Below are positions 45,066 through 63,330 of a stretch of 64,000 bases of DNA, one piece after another. Numbering within the stretch: the stretch's first letter is position 1; the number at the start of each line of letters is the position of its first letter. The notes beneath the pieces were generated by a model. The model was given only the letters and a program-made list of their open reading frames with translations. It was not told the origin of the DNA and ran no database searches. Position numbers and translations under genes: made by a program. Origin of the DNA: Pogonophryne albipinna (Eukaryota; Chordata; Actinopteri; Perciformes; Artedidraconidae); the NCBI GenBank assembly GCA_028583405.1, contig CM053247.1, positions 7,956,058-8,020,057 on the forward strand, in the 5' to 3' direction.

Positions 45066-45365
45066 ACCGACTCTCCCCTCCCCCTCCCCCACCTCCTCCT
45101 CCCTTCCTCCTTTACAGATACCCAGCCAGGACAGGTAGTCAGACTGTAACCTGCAGCTCTGCTTCCTGTGGGCTGAGACAAAGACAGGACGGGCGGTGCA
45201 GGTACAGGACCATCATCTGCATCACCTGACCACAAACTGTAAACACTCATCACCACGCTCAGTGAGATGCTGTCTGGGTAAACACTGCTTCAACACGATC
45301 AGTCCTAAACACCTGAGGACATCAGGCGATAATAATTATGGAGGCACTACTTGTTGTTACATTTA

Positions 45366-46300
45366 AAGGGATAGTTTGGATTTTTCAAAGTGTGATGTAC
45401 TTATCCATGGTCAGGGTATTAATAAAGTAGTTTTTAGAATGCCGGTAAGTTAGAGAAGCGGAATGATAATATTTCATTTTTATCCAGGGGTTTCATTTAT
45501 GACCGTCCATTTAAAATAAGCATATTTAGAAAAACATAAGAAGTTAAATTAATAATGTGCAATAAAGAAGATACAATTAAATTACATTAAAAAAAAAAAA
45601 TTTATATAAACATAAAAAGTTAAAGTAATACTTTTCAATACAAAGATAACATTTAATTTAAAAAAGTATATTTTATAAACATGAGAATTTGAAGTAACAT
45701 TTCCAATAAAATATCAGATAAAGTGAAATAAAAATATGTATATAGACAAAAATTATATTTATATAAACACAAAGTAAAATGTCCAATACAAGATAAAATA
45801 GAATATTTATAGGAATAAGAATTTAAAGTAATAAAAACATCAAATAAACCAAACCTTAATTGAAATGGAATTCAAATGTTTTTATAAACATAAGAAGTTA
45901 AAATAAAAATGTGCACATTGTACTACACATAAACATTTATATTATGATATATAGAGTGATTTATTGGTATTATAAGTTACTTTGGTTGGCTGTGATTAAC
46001 TACATTTACACAATAAACGCAAACTAACCAGCGTCTCATGTTTTCAGAGGTAAAATCACTGTTCTTGTCAACGAAGTCTGGTGGCTTTGGGGAGAGCAAA
46101 AATGTGGTTTCCTGTCAGAAGGTTGTCTGACAGCAGCGTAAACATATTCTAAATAAAGCAAACACTTAAACTGATGTTCCTTTTTTCAGGTTGGTTAATA
46201 AATGTTTTGCTGGTGCCCGTCCGCAGTAGCTAACGTGCCAATCTTTATCTACTGTAGGCGATGCACTGCCTTTGGATACTGACTTTAGGTACCTCAAAAA
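45366..46300. repeat. TTAA-adjacent repeat K with AT-rich degenerate tandem core
   Basis: Starts TTAAAGGGATAGTTTGG and ends with GTGCCCGTCCGCAGTAGCTA and GATGCACTGCCTTTGGATAC motifs. The centre (about 45520-45930) is a degenerate tandem of roughly 60-bp units with TATAAACATAAGAAGTTAAA and AATGTGCAATA-type motifs. Confidence 0.5.
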
Positions 46301-46890
46301 TAACCCACTTCTGAACTATGCCTTAACACAAAGGTATGCATTCAGTTCAAACAGGAAATCAAATCAAACTCAGTACAGTGAGTGTGTTCAACTGTGCAGC
46401 TCTGTGTCTGCTGAGCTCAGATCGCATCTGTGTTTATGTCACCACAGCTGGTTTCTTTTGTTCCATTATCTAGCTGCCTTCGTGGAGAAACAGCCTCCAA
46501 GTCTCAAAAGTTCAAAAGGTAGAATCTTATGGCAAGTATAATAATATTAAAAGGGGGCCTAGTGTGCTCATTGTCAGGTTCATATTTGTATTTTGTGCCT
46601 CTATTGTGACATGTTGACATGCTTTAATGTTCAAAAAGGTCTGTCTGAAACCAGAGCCCAGTCTGCTCTGGGCGGCTCTGTTATGATTCGTCAACCGCAT
46701 AGAGATATCCCGCCCCTTAACCGATCATGTACAATGTGTTGGAGCATTAGTCCAGCGGTTTTCAAAGTGTGAGGTGCGCCTCCCCAGGGGGCGCCAGAGA
46801 GCTTCAGGGGAGGCGCAGCGTGAGAAAAAAATAACGAGAAACAGTGAAATCTAGCTGGTTAACTTCAGCTAACTTTATGCGAGCGGCAAC

Positions 46891-47303
46891 ATGGATCGAT
46901 TTTTAGTGAAGTTACCTAAAGTGAGAGAGGAGACAGCGTCTGGCAGAAAACGTCAGCTTTGTTTTGAAATAAAAGTTGTGGCTCATCATCGGACATTTAT
47001 GAGAGAAAATCCCTAATGTCTGAGTGCAAGTGAATGCAGCACAAGACGCGAGCCTTGTAACCCCTCCCCGGCCCTGGCGCGAGCAAGGAAATGTGATTGG
47101 CAGCGATTTCATTTGAACGGGACGGCGCATTCGGACCCAAGTACACTGAAGGAATGAGGTATTTGCGGTCTACAATGACAGAGAAGAGAATGTCAAGTTT
47201 GGCTGTACTCAGCATTGAATCAAAACGCACTAAAGCTTTAAATCTTAATAAGTTTGTGAGGCGTTTTGCTGAACAAGATGGTAATCGCCGCATTCAGCTG
47301 TAA
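46891..47303 (+). pseudogene. hAT transposase remnants (N- and C-terminal)
   Basis: The first frame (46891-47016) begins MDRFLVKLPKVREETASG, a start typical of ZBED5/zf-MYM-like hAT transposases. A second open frame (to 47303) carries TEKRMSSLAVLSIESKRTKA, which resembles the C-terminal dimerisation block of the same families (RLSxLAxLSIE). The zinc finger and catalytic core between them are deleted. The product would be non-functional. Confidence 0.6.
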
Positions 47304-47570
47304 TAGGCATGCCAACTTGATGATCTGCTCACAGATGACTCGATGAGCATAAACAACTGTTAAGATGATGACCTTACGTGTGTAAATATATTTGTTTCTT
47401 TGTGAGAGTATGCCCCCAAAAAACTGTTTTAAGTCCTGAGAAAGTCAAATAAGACGGTGTGTAAAACTACAGTGCCCAGCCAAAAGAAAGTAACCAATTT
47501 GATTTAACTAGGCCAGTAGGTAAGGGCATTCCAATGGATAATAATACCCCTGCATTATAGCAACAACAAC

Positions 47571-47622
<52 letters not shown>
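47571..47622. repeat. AAT trinucleotide microsatellite
   Basis: An uninterrupted (AAT)n run of about 17 units inside the hAT element. Confidence 0.95.
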
Positions 47623-47929
47623 GCAATAATAATTGGGAGGGGGGGCGCAGCTGTTCTTATGTTCTCTGAGGGGAGGCTCACCTTCCCACACTTTGAAAAC
47701 CCCTGCGCTAGCCAATATAAGGGCAATTGTTACATAGTGATGACATTTTGTTACAAAAGTAAACAAAGGAGTCCAATTGAGGCGTTTCGGACAGGGGGGG
47801 GGGGGGGGGAAGTGTGTGGGAGAGAAACTCCCTCTGGAGGGAACCTTTGGATTTTAGGGATGATCGTTTTTTTTTATTAAGAAAACACTCGGGAAATTAA
47901 GTTAAAAACGGTGACTTCAAGACTTTTTG

Positions 47930-48440
47930 TTTAAACATGTTTTTCGTAATGCATGAAATAAGATCTGTGGTTGACACAAGCTGAATAAATGTTCTACGGT
48001 TTTGCTCTACGATATAAAATATGTCTGCAATTGCCCTACTCGGAATCTCCAAAGCTTCTATGCGTCATAAAAATGTTTGCTAAACAGTGACTAAATGACA
48101 CTACCAAGCGTCATCATGCCAACAGGAGTCAGTCTTTAGCTTAGCGCTGGTGATGTGACAACATGCCACTGGGATGTCTTTCATTTCTAGCCTAGCTTTT
48201 TATTTCTGCCGATGGCATTGACCCAGAAAAATTATATAATTGTGTTAATATGTGGAGATTATCCTGCTGAACGAAACGTGTAAGCATTATAAATGTGTGT
48301 TGGCCACAAAGCTTATTTTACATAACATACTTTTCCCATCCAATGGCATAAAACCATTTAACATTGTATTGCTTTTTGTCGAAGGACCCCTAGCGATGCT
48401 AACTTCCAGGTCTGCCTACAATATGTCATCCGTACACCAG
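47930..48440 (+). repeat. Dispersed repeat family D, copy 3
   Basis: GATCTGTGGTTGACACAAGC, TGTGGAGATTATCCTGCTGA, GTTGGCCACAAAGCTTATTT and CTTTTTGTCGAAGGACCCCT in the same order as the other copies. Confidence 0.7.
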
Positions 48441-49103
48441 TCCATTGACATGACTGCACAAGATTACAAAGTCTACAAACACACAGACACACACAAATCT
48501 GATCCGGTAACACAGAAATTACAAACATGGATAGTCGGGGAAAACAAGAAAACAAATGAGAGCCGAACAAATGTCCAACAGAGATAAATAAGCAGAGCAA
48601 AACAGTTTGACATTGAAATACTCAGCAACAAGTCCAAATACAACGCTGTTCCTGCTTTTTGCAACACTGTTTAGACATTTCTCCGCAGTACAAAAATGCT
48701 TTTGACAAGGCATTTCAAGGACAGGCCATTCATCCAACACACATAACTATTAATGGCAATGCTACAGAAAAAAAGCCCTCTGGACTGAAGTGGAGAAAAA
48801 ATGTCTGATTCTTGTCACATTCCATCAGACAAAGAACTCAGATGTGCTTGGGAGTGAAGTCAAGCTTCAACAACATAGAGGTTTCTGGAGTGCCGTGCAA
48901 AAAATGGGAGCAACAGAGAGGCTTACAGCTTTATCTACATTTCCTTTCCTGCGATAGTAGGAGAAGAGAAAAGGCAGATAAATGTTTCAAAAGAGGATAA
49001 CCATCAATAATACCAGCGAGAGGAAACAGGATTTAGGTGTGGGGGGGGGGGAAGAAGAATGAGAAAAGGCTGTTTACAGTGGAATCCACAGTTGGTGCTG
49101 CGC

Positions 49104-49146
<43 letters not shown>

Positions 49147-49604
49147 CAAAAGGCCCTTTAAATATAGGCGAGGGAAAGCCTCACATCTCTCAATGGAGGC
49201 TCAGCGGTGACCTTTGACACTTGTTTTGATAAATGTTTAAGTTTTATATAGAGGTAAATTAACACTATTTCAATAATCGATTCATCATTTCAGTCATTTT
49301 TCAAGCAGGAAAAAAAGACAGAAAGTGGTTGCAAATACACACTACTACATTTGTAAGGGTCATAAGAAGAAAGAAAACTCCACTGAACCATTATGTACAC
49401 TTCAAACACTATCAGCTTTGCATGGCCTGGATATGCACTGAATATTCAGTTGCGCTATGTCTCAATTCCTACACTTCCCTTAGCACACTGAATGTGTGTG
49501 AAGCTTAGTGTTTTTTTCAAATCTCACACTGTGGCTGTGCCCTCAAGGGAAGTGACATCGCCGCTATTAGCTAGCTAGCAACGATTCGAGGTAGCAAATC
49601 ATAC
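48441..49604. other. Intergenic; GT microsatellite at 49107-49145
   Basis: Apart from the roughly 39-base GT run, no gene or clear repeat is seen. The short open frames lack splice context. Confidence 0.45.
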
Positions 49605-50165
49605 CCAATAAATAACACCCTCGTATAAGTGGAAGTCAAAATGAATATAATGTGTTTGTAGTTAGAAGCCTGACATAAGGTCTGTGGTTAAAACAAGTCG
49701 AGGAGATTATCACGTTTTGTTCTCTAAAATAAAAACACCTCAGAAAATACCACACTCGTGAATCTCTGAAAGCTTCTATGTGTCATAAAAAAGGCGACTG
49801 CTAATAAGTGACTGAAAGAGACTACAAAACGCCATCACCCCGACATGAGACAACCTTTAGCTTTGCAGGGGTGATGCGCAGCCATGCGACCGTGATGTAG
49901 TTTGTTTATAGCCTAGCGTTAGCATTTGACTTCTGGCAATTGCATTTACGCTTAAAAAATCTCAAATTGGTGATAATATGTTATCCTGCTGAACAAAACT
50001 TGTTTAGTATCATGAACGTTTGTTGGCCACAAAGCTTATTCTCTGCAATATACCGAAATTCAATGGGAAAATCGAGTTGCTTTTTTCCGAAAGAGCTCTT
50101 GCGATGCTAACCTATGGGTCAGACTGCTAAAAATATGTCATCACTGCACCACTATACAGTAGTGG
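49605..50165 (+). repeat. Dispersed repeat family D, copy 4
   Basis: AGGTCTGTGGTTAAAACAAG, CTAATAAGTGACTGAAAGAG, ATGTTATCCTGCTGAACAAA and GTTGGCCACAAAGCTTATTC repeat the family order. Confidence 0.7.
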
Positions 50166-50369
50166 TACATTTATTAAATTATGAAAAAAAAAAACATATA
50201 TTGTTCATTTGTATAGTGCTGTGTTCCCAGGAGCAACTGCAATCATGCTATTTCCGTTATGTAGCCAATGATAGTGATCCTTTTTTGTAAGTAGTGTCCA
50301 GCATTCCAACGAAGTACAGCAAGTGCTAAAACAAACTGTCATGGTGGCCAAATAGGGGCTAATACTTAA

Positions 50370-50945
50370 AGGGGAACTATCATGCAAAATGCACTTTTTT
50401 TATGTCTTTTATACGTAAACATGTGTCCCCGGTGTGTCGGGGAACTCACTCAGCGTCAGAAAATAAAACCCTTTCTCTTTTCCTCCGTACCCACATCTTT
50501 TGAGAATGGGGGTACAACGAGCGGATACAGATTGGCTGCCGATATGACGTCAAATTGGCAGCGGACCCACAGAAAGTTGCCATCAGAAACAATGCCCGAC
50601 ATGTTTTGGACGTAATCTCGTATTTGTTTACATTAGCAAGCCTCGCTAACACTCAGAGCTAATCTGTACCGTAGAGCACATGTGTTTAAAAAGCAGGATA
50701 TAAAAAGGGAACTCACCTTGTGGTAAACCTGCAAGAGAAAAAGCATTTGAGCTCCATACTGTTTCAGAAATAATCCTTGAAGTGGTTTAGAACAGGCTGG
50801 TGTTTTATCACAGCAGAATTTAACGTTATCTCCGGTAGAATTCTGATCAGGCATTAGCTCTGCCTCCTCTTTTTTTTTTCAAGCTAAGGACCCAAAATCC
50901 GCGTTTCTCTAACAGGGCTGGAATAGAGGGGTATGAGCAGTATGA
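50370..50945 (+). mobile_element. MITE family B, second subfamily, truncated
   Basis: TTAA (50366-50369) followed by AGGGGAACTATCATGC, then TTTACATTAGCAAGCCTCGC, TTTGAGCTCCATACTGTTTC and AGCTCTGCCTCCTC, matching 58238-58937. The right terminus is missing. Confidence 0.75.
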
Positions 50946-51195
50946 TTAAATCATAGACTGTATATATAAATGGACATAGGGTCCGTGACGTCACCCATAG
51001 GATTCTGCAGAGTTGCCGTGAAGCCCTTAGTAGGCGGAGTCGGCCACTAACGGCTCGACTGTGACGTCAGAGTCTAATCCCGCCTGCTCCAAATAAGGGC
51101 AAAGAGGCGGAGCCGAGGCGGGACCTGCTGCCTCCGAACTGGAAGTAAACAGAGCTAGCTCAGGCTAAGAAGCTAAGCTAACATGAAATACATGC
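50946..51195 (+). repeat. Dispersed repeat with ATAGACTGTATATATAAATG start
   Basis: ATAGACTGTATATATAAATG, CCGTGACGTCACCCATAGGA and GAGGCGGAGCCGAGGCGGGA form a block of the kind scattered through teleost genomes. Only one copy is in this window, so the call rests partly on prior knowledge. Confidence 0.5.
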
Positions 51196-53447
51196 ATACC
51201 AAGTTACTGCTAACAGTGTAGTTCCCCTATATAAACGTTACATTCATAATCAAATGAGACAATCTGAAGGTATAAACAATATAGTTTATCTTGATTGCTA
51301 TAAAATCAGTTAATGTATTGTTGTTATTTGTTTTAATCTTATTCATTCAAATTTGCATTTTTTTTTTATTCAAGCCAATATTTTAAGTTTTTTTAATTGA
51401 ATGTTATTTTTTTGTCTTTTCAATTTAGAATTATTAGGAAACGCGTCTAAAATGTACTCATAGTGTAAACATATTTGTTTATGATGCAATTGTTTTACAG
51501 TTTTTAAAGCAATTTTTTTATAACCTTCTGATGTTTTGTCTTTTCTAATCTAAATGTTATAGCTGATTGTTGCACATTTTTATAAATAAATAAAAAAGCA
51601 TGGAATTTATTTTTGGCTGATTCTGATTTTTCCATGTAGCTCATATATTTAATTTGACAGTTGTAGTCTTTTATTCATGGGCAAGACTATAAATTACCCG
51701 GTTTGAAGTCATTCTCCATCACTCTACATGTCTAGGCCTCCATGCAACAATAATGCATGGTTATCGTTAACAAAACCGTAATAAAAGGCGAAAAAGGATT
51801 AAAAAAGACAGCACAAATCCATAGTTGTATCAGATACAAGCACAAAGAAGGTCAAATTAACACCCTAACCACCCAATATGCAAATGAGCTCAGGTGTGCA
51901 TTTTAAATATGAACCCAGCTACTGCAAAAATCATTTCTTACCTGTTTTTCCAGCATGATCATTCTCTCAGTATCATGACCTTCATGGAGTGTTTGTCCAT
52001 GCGAGTTCACCGTTCAGACCTTTTCTGTCGGCATCTTGTTCTTCACGGATAAGGGAGAAAAATGTATAAATAATAATAATACAAAACAATGGTTTTGATG
52101 CTAACTAGCTTTGACGCTGAGGAGACTAGTAGACAGCTAGTGTGCTTTATCCTTGAGAGAAAATGTCTTCACTGGCTCCAGCATGTCTCGACATCCATAT
52201 AAAAAGAAATTAAGGGGTGTTTATTCATGGAGGAAAAACACCACATCGGTAAGTGAACGGGGAGGGGGGGGGGGGTGAACAACCAAGGGCTAGTTAGCTG
52301 TGGGCTAGCTAATGTTAGCGTGCTAGCCAGCTAAACCTCAGCGATTATCATTTTTGTATTTGTCTCCTCCTGCTGCCTTCATCCATCGGCGCTCCTCTGC
52401 CTGCCTCCACTCAAAAACACAACCGAGGAGTCTCGTCTATCACCGGCTCTCACGACAAAATCCGCGCCCCGTTGCTCGACGACGACATCCCAGTGAGGAG
52501 TGGTCAGTCCCGGGGAAGATGTGACTGATTTGACCACTGTAACACGGATGCTTAAATGGATGCTGCAGCTGAGAAGGAATCTCCGCTTTCACTGAAAGAC
52601 AAGACGCTGCTGCTGTTGCTGCGGTCGGGGAGAGAAGAAGAGCATCTCAGAAGAACGACGGTCGTGAACGCACCATCTCTAGCGACCTATTAAGAGCGAC
52701 TGGCGAAACAGACACTCCTGAACACACCTCAATTCCATTTCACCAACAAACTTTAGATCCTAAAAAATATAGAATTTAAATATTTAAGTACAGTAATACA
52801 ACATTTGAATATCAAACTAATAAACCAAAATACATATAACTATATAATAAAGACAAATGCATACTTTAGCTAAAGAAGCGTTACGAATGTTTAACAATGA
52901 AACATACATACTGTGAATTTCCAAAAAAGAAATGAGTAAAATAAAAATAAAATATATACACTTTCAATTCAGTTTATATTTTATTTTCAAACATATAATG
53001 ACAAATTCATAATTTGCCCATAAATAACAATAGACCTTCGAAAGTAGGATAGTAGTTCTGACACGAATGTCCCTACAGGGAATAATATAGGTTTATTCAT
53101 CTCATTATTATCTTAAAGTTGCATCTTGATGTCGGAAATTATTTAAATGGCTTTGATTTTACTTTGCGACTAGTTTTATTTGATAGTATGTTGTCACTTG
53201 TATTAATAATCAGCACATATATTATTAATAATCTGAATATCCAATCCAATTTTAAAAAAGAAAATCAGTGATTTATGTGTGTGTCATTTTTGCCTGCATT
53301 TTATTTGTTTGACTTTTGGTGATAAATCATAATTATCCGTCTTGTCTCAGATTTTCAATACAGCCTGACAGTCTCAGCTGAGGGCTACACAATCTAGATT
53401 TCTTCTTCCTCGTGGTGCACTCTGGGATTTTATGTAAACCAACCAAC
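51196..53447. other. Upstream region of ptges2 with divergent splice donors
   Basis: Minus strand: AAAAACAG|GTAAGAAA ends a possible exon at 51942. Plus strand: ATG at 52183 opens MSRHPYKKKLRGVYSWRK and continues to TCG|GTAAGTG (exon end 52248), 22 codons in phase 0. GC-richer 52300-52700 has no clear product. I cannot assign either exon to a gene. The sequence just before the ptges2 ATG has ACTCTGGGATTTTATG. The rest is AT-rich with nothing supportable. Confidence 0.3.
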
Positions 53448-60127
<6,680 letters not shown>

Positions 60128-60740
60128 GTGGAACATGGAGCCTCAGAGACTGAACAGTAAACCTTCCAGGGAGACGGGCAGCAGCAAGATGGCCTGCTTT
60201 TATTATGAAAACGGTTGGAGATCCTGCTGGACTCACAATAATTTAAACCTAGCCGCAGACATAGATGTAGTTACAGAGATAACATACATGAAACTTCTGT
60301 CGGGCGACATCTAATTCTACAATTTAATTTCCAAGCTGCTTTATGGAGAAACATTCAAATCAGCTGTTAAATGACATTTTACTGACACCTGCAGGTGAGA
60401 TGTGGGAACTGCAATAACTGTGCTTCCCATTAAATACTGCCTACAGGAATTCTACTTACCATGACTCAAAATATTATGTAATTTGGCATCTGCTTTTATT
60501 TCACACACAGTACTGTCTATTGTTTATTTTCCTTCCAAGATCAAATGGTTTAATTTAGTGGTTCTCAACCAAAGACTTTGGCTCCTGCAAGGACTCAAGT
60601 GTATTGTATTTATGAAAATTAAAACAATGTATAAATATCTTATTATTTTTTGTTCCAGTTTTTGACCATTTTATCATACAAAATTGCAATCCTATCTCTG
60701 ACTGTAAATAAATAAATAAAAATCTAATTGTACAGACGAA
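60128..60740 (+). other. ptges2: ptges2 3' untranslated region with poly(A) signals
   Basis: After TGA the sequence becomes non-coding. Overlapping AATAAA signals at about 60707-60720 (TAAATAAATAAATAAA) are the first strong cluster. Another, TTTAATAAAACG, is at about 60970. The exact end of the transcript is inferred. Confidence 0.6.
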
Positions 60741-61619
60741 TAATGGGATAAATTAGAAGTCAAGTATGCAACACTTAAAGTGAACGAAATTATTGATCCA
60801 TATGACTGAGTTCATCATTTATTTCCACATGGTTTTAAATGCAGACACTTTTGAGATCATTGAAGCTTTGTCTCTATTTCAGCCGATGTTTTTCTGTGTA
60901 ACTGATTCACGATCAGCTTGACAGCACGGTATCGATAAGCTTATCTGTTGCTGTTCTCTTTGGGGTTCAATTTAATAAAACGTGAAAACTGGTGAGCTGC
61001 CAGTTTGAATTTATTTAATATGTGAACTGCAGATACATTTTCTTAAATTAATTGTATTAAAACCAACTCAATGTGCATAGTTGTAAAACATTGAAAACAG
61101 GAAACATGGATTTGTGTTAGAACTTATAAAACACGTGCAGGATTGTTTCCTGTCCGAGGTAGACTATATATTGGGTCAGTGTACTGAATATTGTAGTTTT
61201 TCCATCAATCATATGTATAGGTCTGATTTGACTTGTCTTTAAGTTGTGGTACTAAATGGTACAAACACTAAGCCTCACTTGTTAAAACCATCAGCTCACC
61301 TCCACTGTACTCATCCTTCTAACCATCCATTTTAAATCAAGGATTTTTGGAGCATTACAGACAGTCACGTCAAAGGGTAAAAAACACAAAGAAAAAATGC
61401 AAATTAAGAAAGTAGTTATTTTTATCAAAAATGTTTTAAAATTCAGACATTTACAGGTTTGAAGCTAAAATATGCATGTTATTTTACTAAGTAATGTTCA
61501 GTTAAAAATGGTGCCTTTTCTTTGATGTTAGAAATTGTTGTTCAATAAATTGTTGAAGGAAAAAAACAAAACGGTTGAGTGGCACGTTGGGAAAGTTTCA
61601 TTGACTCACGCGCCAGACC
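60741..61619. other. Intergenic, no gene seen
   Basis: AT-rich unique-looking DNA with nothing supportable. Confidence 0.4.
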
Positions 61620-61861
61620 TACCTTGTCTCGCGCCCAGCTCACGGGAGCCTGTGGCCGTTTCTCAATCTCGAGGATACTGGCTTCCAAGCCAATATTTCA
61701 AGGATGCTACGTCATCGAGTGCCGCCGAAGTACTGTTCAACTTCCAATCTCCAGCATACTTGGAATTCCACCGAGGCCGCGTCCTTGGTTTGGGGGAAAT
61801 TTCGAGGCTGCACATGGGTATACTTCGCGTCCTTAAAATCCCCACAATGCTTTGCGCACGC
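61620..61861 (+). repeat. Dispersed repeat fragment with CCGTTTCTCAATCTCGAGGA
   Basis: A GC-richer block: CCGTTTCTCAATCTCGAGGA, TTCCAAGCCAATATTTCAAG, CTACGTCATCGAGTG and AATCCCCACAATGCTTTGCG. The open frames across it on both strands are by-products. Confidence 0.45.
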
Positions 61862-62455
61862 CAGAGTCCTGCACGGGTCTGATTTTCAAGACCCGCTCCG
61901 CACCCGCGACGTGCAATACCGAACCCGCCCCGCTACCCGCAGATATTGCCAATTAGTTCCGCAACCCGACCCGACCCGTCGGCACAAGATCCGCAACCCG
62001 ACCCGAACCCGCATATATATGAGCAGTGAAAACGTGCAATTATTAACACACACAGTTGCATTGTCTCAAAAAGCGTGGGATGTTGGTTATTTTCTTCATC
62101 TAGGATGACACCAAAAGCCTGCCAGACGTTGGATTTCGCTCTTGAGGAAGTGTTATTGAAAATGCTGTATTCTCCGCTAGAGAGCTTCACCTCAGCCATT
62201 TCGAATGTGGCGCGCTCAGCAGCAGATTGATGCGCTGCAGAGGTTATGATTATGCGCGGTCCCGCGGGGGAGAGGTCTGAGGATTTAAACATTAAACTAG
62301 ATTATTATTATTTTAATATATTTATTATGCAATACCCGCGACCCGACCCGCATCATCTTTGTTTTACCCAGAACCGAACCCGGAAAAAAGCGTTTGAAAA
62401 AATACCACCCGCGAATCACCTTTTTTGCGGGTCACCGACCCGATGCAGGACTCTG
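61862..62455. mobile_element. hAT MITE with ACCCG-rich ends
   Basis: Ends CAGAGTCCTGCACGGGTC and the complement of GACCCGATGCAGGACTCTG. Flanked by gcgcacgc (61854-61861) and acgcacgc (62456-62463), 7 of 8 identical. Many CCCGACCCG motifs sit in both subterminal regions. Confidence 0.8.
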
Positions 62456-62469
62456 ACGCACGCCCTTAC

Positions 62470-63330
62470 GAAAAAACACTATAGTATTACTATTAAGAAT
62501 TACTATAGAAATACCACAAACAACTGCTATAGTATTTCTATGGTGTTTTGGGACACACTATAGAGCAGTGGTTCTCAAATGGGGGTACGCGGACTCCTAG
62601 GGGTACATTGGAGTACTGCAGGGGGTACGTGACATTTATTTTATGTTAATGAAAAAAAATAAAAAATACCAATTTCAGGAAAAGTAAGGAAGTTTGAGCA
62701 GTGTGGGTTTTATATTAACAGAGTTACACATATTTCAAACCGCGAAGTATAATAACTGCAGTGGCCTTCATGTCACTGAGAATAACAAAGATCCTCAGTG
62801 AAGCACAAGCCCATGTTTCTCACTATATTGTAAGTACAACTTATTAAAAAGATCAGTGCAATGCAACTAATGTCGTCTTAGTGTTATTGCATGATGTTAA
62901 AATTGGTTTGCCATGAATTTAGTGATGGATTGTAAACATTTGAAATGTAGCATTTAAGTGTTTCTCAGTTACAATGTTGTTGTTTTAACAAATCAGACAC
63001 TGATGGTGCAGCGCTGTACTCTACCGCTTTATATAGGCTTTTCTTCCCTAACAAATATTTTTTGCGCTGATCAGGGGGTACTTGGCTGAAATTTTTTCAA
63101 AAGGGGATACATTATTGAAAAAAGTTTGAGAATCACTGCTATAGAGCAGTATTACTTTAGTAATACTATAGAGTTTTATGTAGTATCACTATAGTGGTTT
63201 CTATATTATTTGACACTATAGAGAATTACTATAGTAATTCTCTATAGTGTGTTCCAAAACACCATAGAAATAATATAGAAAGCTTATATAGAGTTGACTA
63301 TGGTGATCTTATAGTATATCTATAGTTAAT
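62470..63330. repeat. CTATAG-rich palindromic element split by a hAT
   Basis: TATTTCTATGGTGTTTTGGG (62533-62552) is the near-complement of about 63252-63272 (CCAAAACACCATAGAAATAA). A perfect palindrome lies at about 63221-63250 (CACTATAGAGAATTA and its complement). CTATAG occurs many times in both parts. Confidence 0.7.
62566..63138. mobile_element. hAT MITE with perfect CTATAGAG duplication
   Basis: Flanked by CTATAGAG (62558-62565, 63139-63146). Ends CAGTGGTTCTCAAATGGGGG and the complement of AAGTTTGAGAATCACTG. 573 bp, no transposase. GGGGGTAC recurs near both ends. Confidence 0.9.

Larger units (their letters stand above)
46753..47705. mobile_element. hAT element with transposase remnants
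   Basis: Ends CAGCGGTTTTCAAAGTGTG and the complement of CACACTTTGAAAACCCCTG, flanked by diverged 8-bp copies cattagtc (46745-46752) and cgctagcc (47706-47713). It sits inside a family-A MITE and contains two coding remnants and an AAT microsatellite. Confidence 0.75.
46545..47860 (-). repeat. MITE family A copy split by a hAT element
   Basis: The left part (46545-46752) has GAAACCAGAGCCCAGTCTGC and CAATGTGTTGGAGC. The right part (47706-47860) continues CGCTAGCCAATATAAGGG and AGTGTGTGGGAGAGAAACTC. Confidence 0.8.

Noticed and set aside
44734..45149. Two overlapping plus-strand frames of about 100 codons
   Set aside because: Charged low-complexity composition across a purine-rich promoter region, with no splice context.
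52556..52692. 44-codon plus-strand frame starting MDAAAEKESPLSLKDK
   Set aside because: Ends in a stop with no donor and could equally be non-coding leader. It is not supported as a gene.
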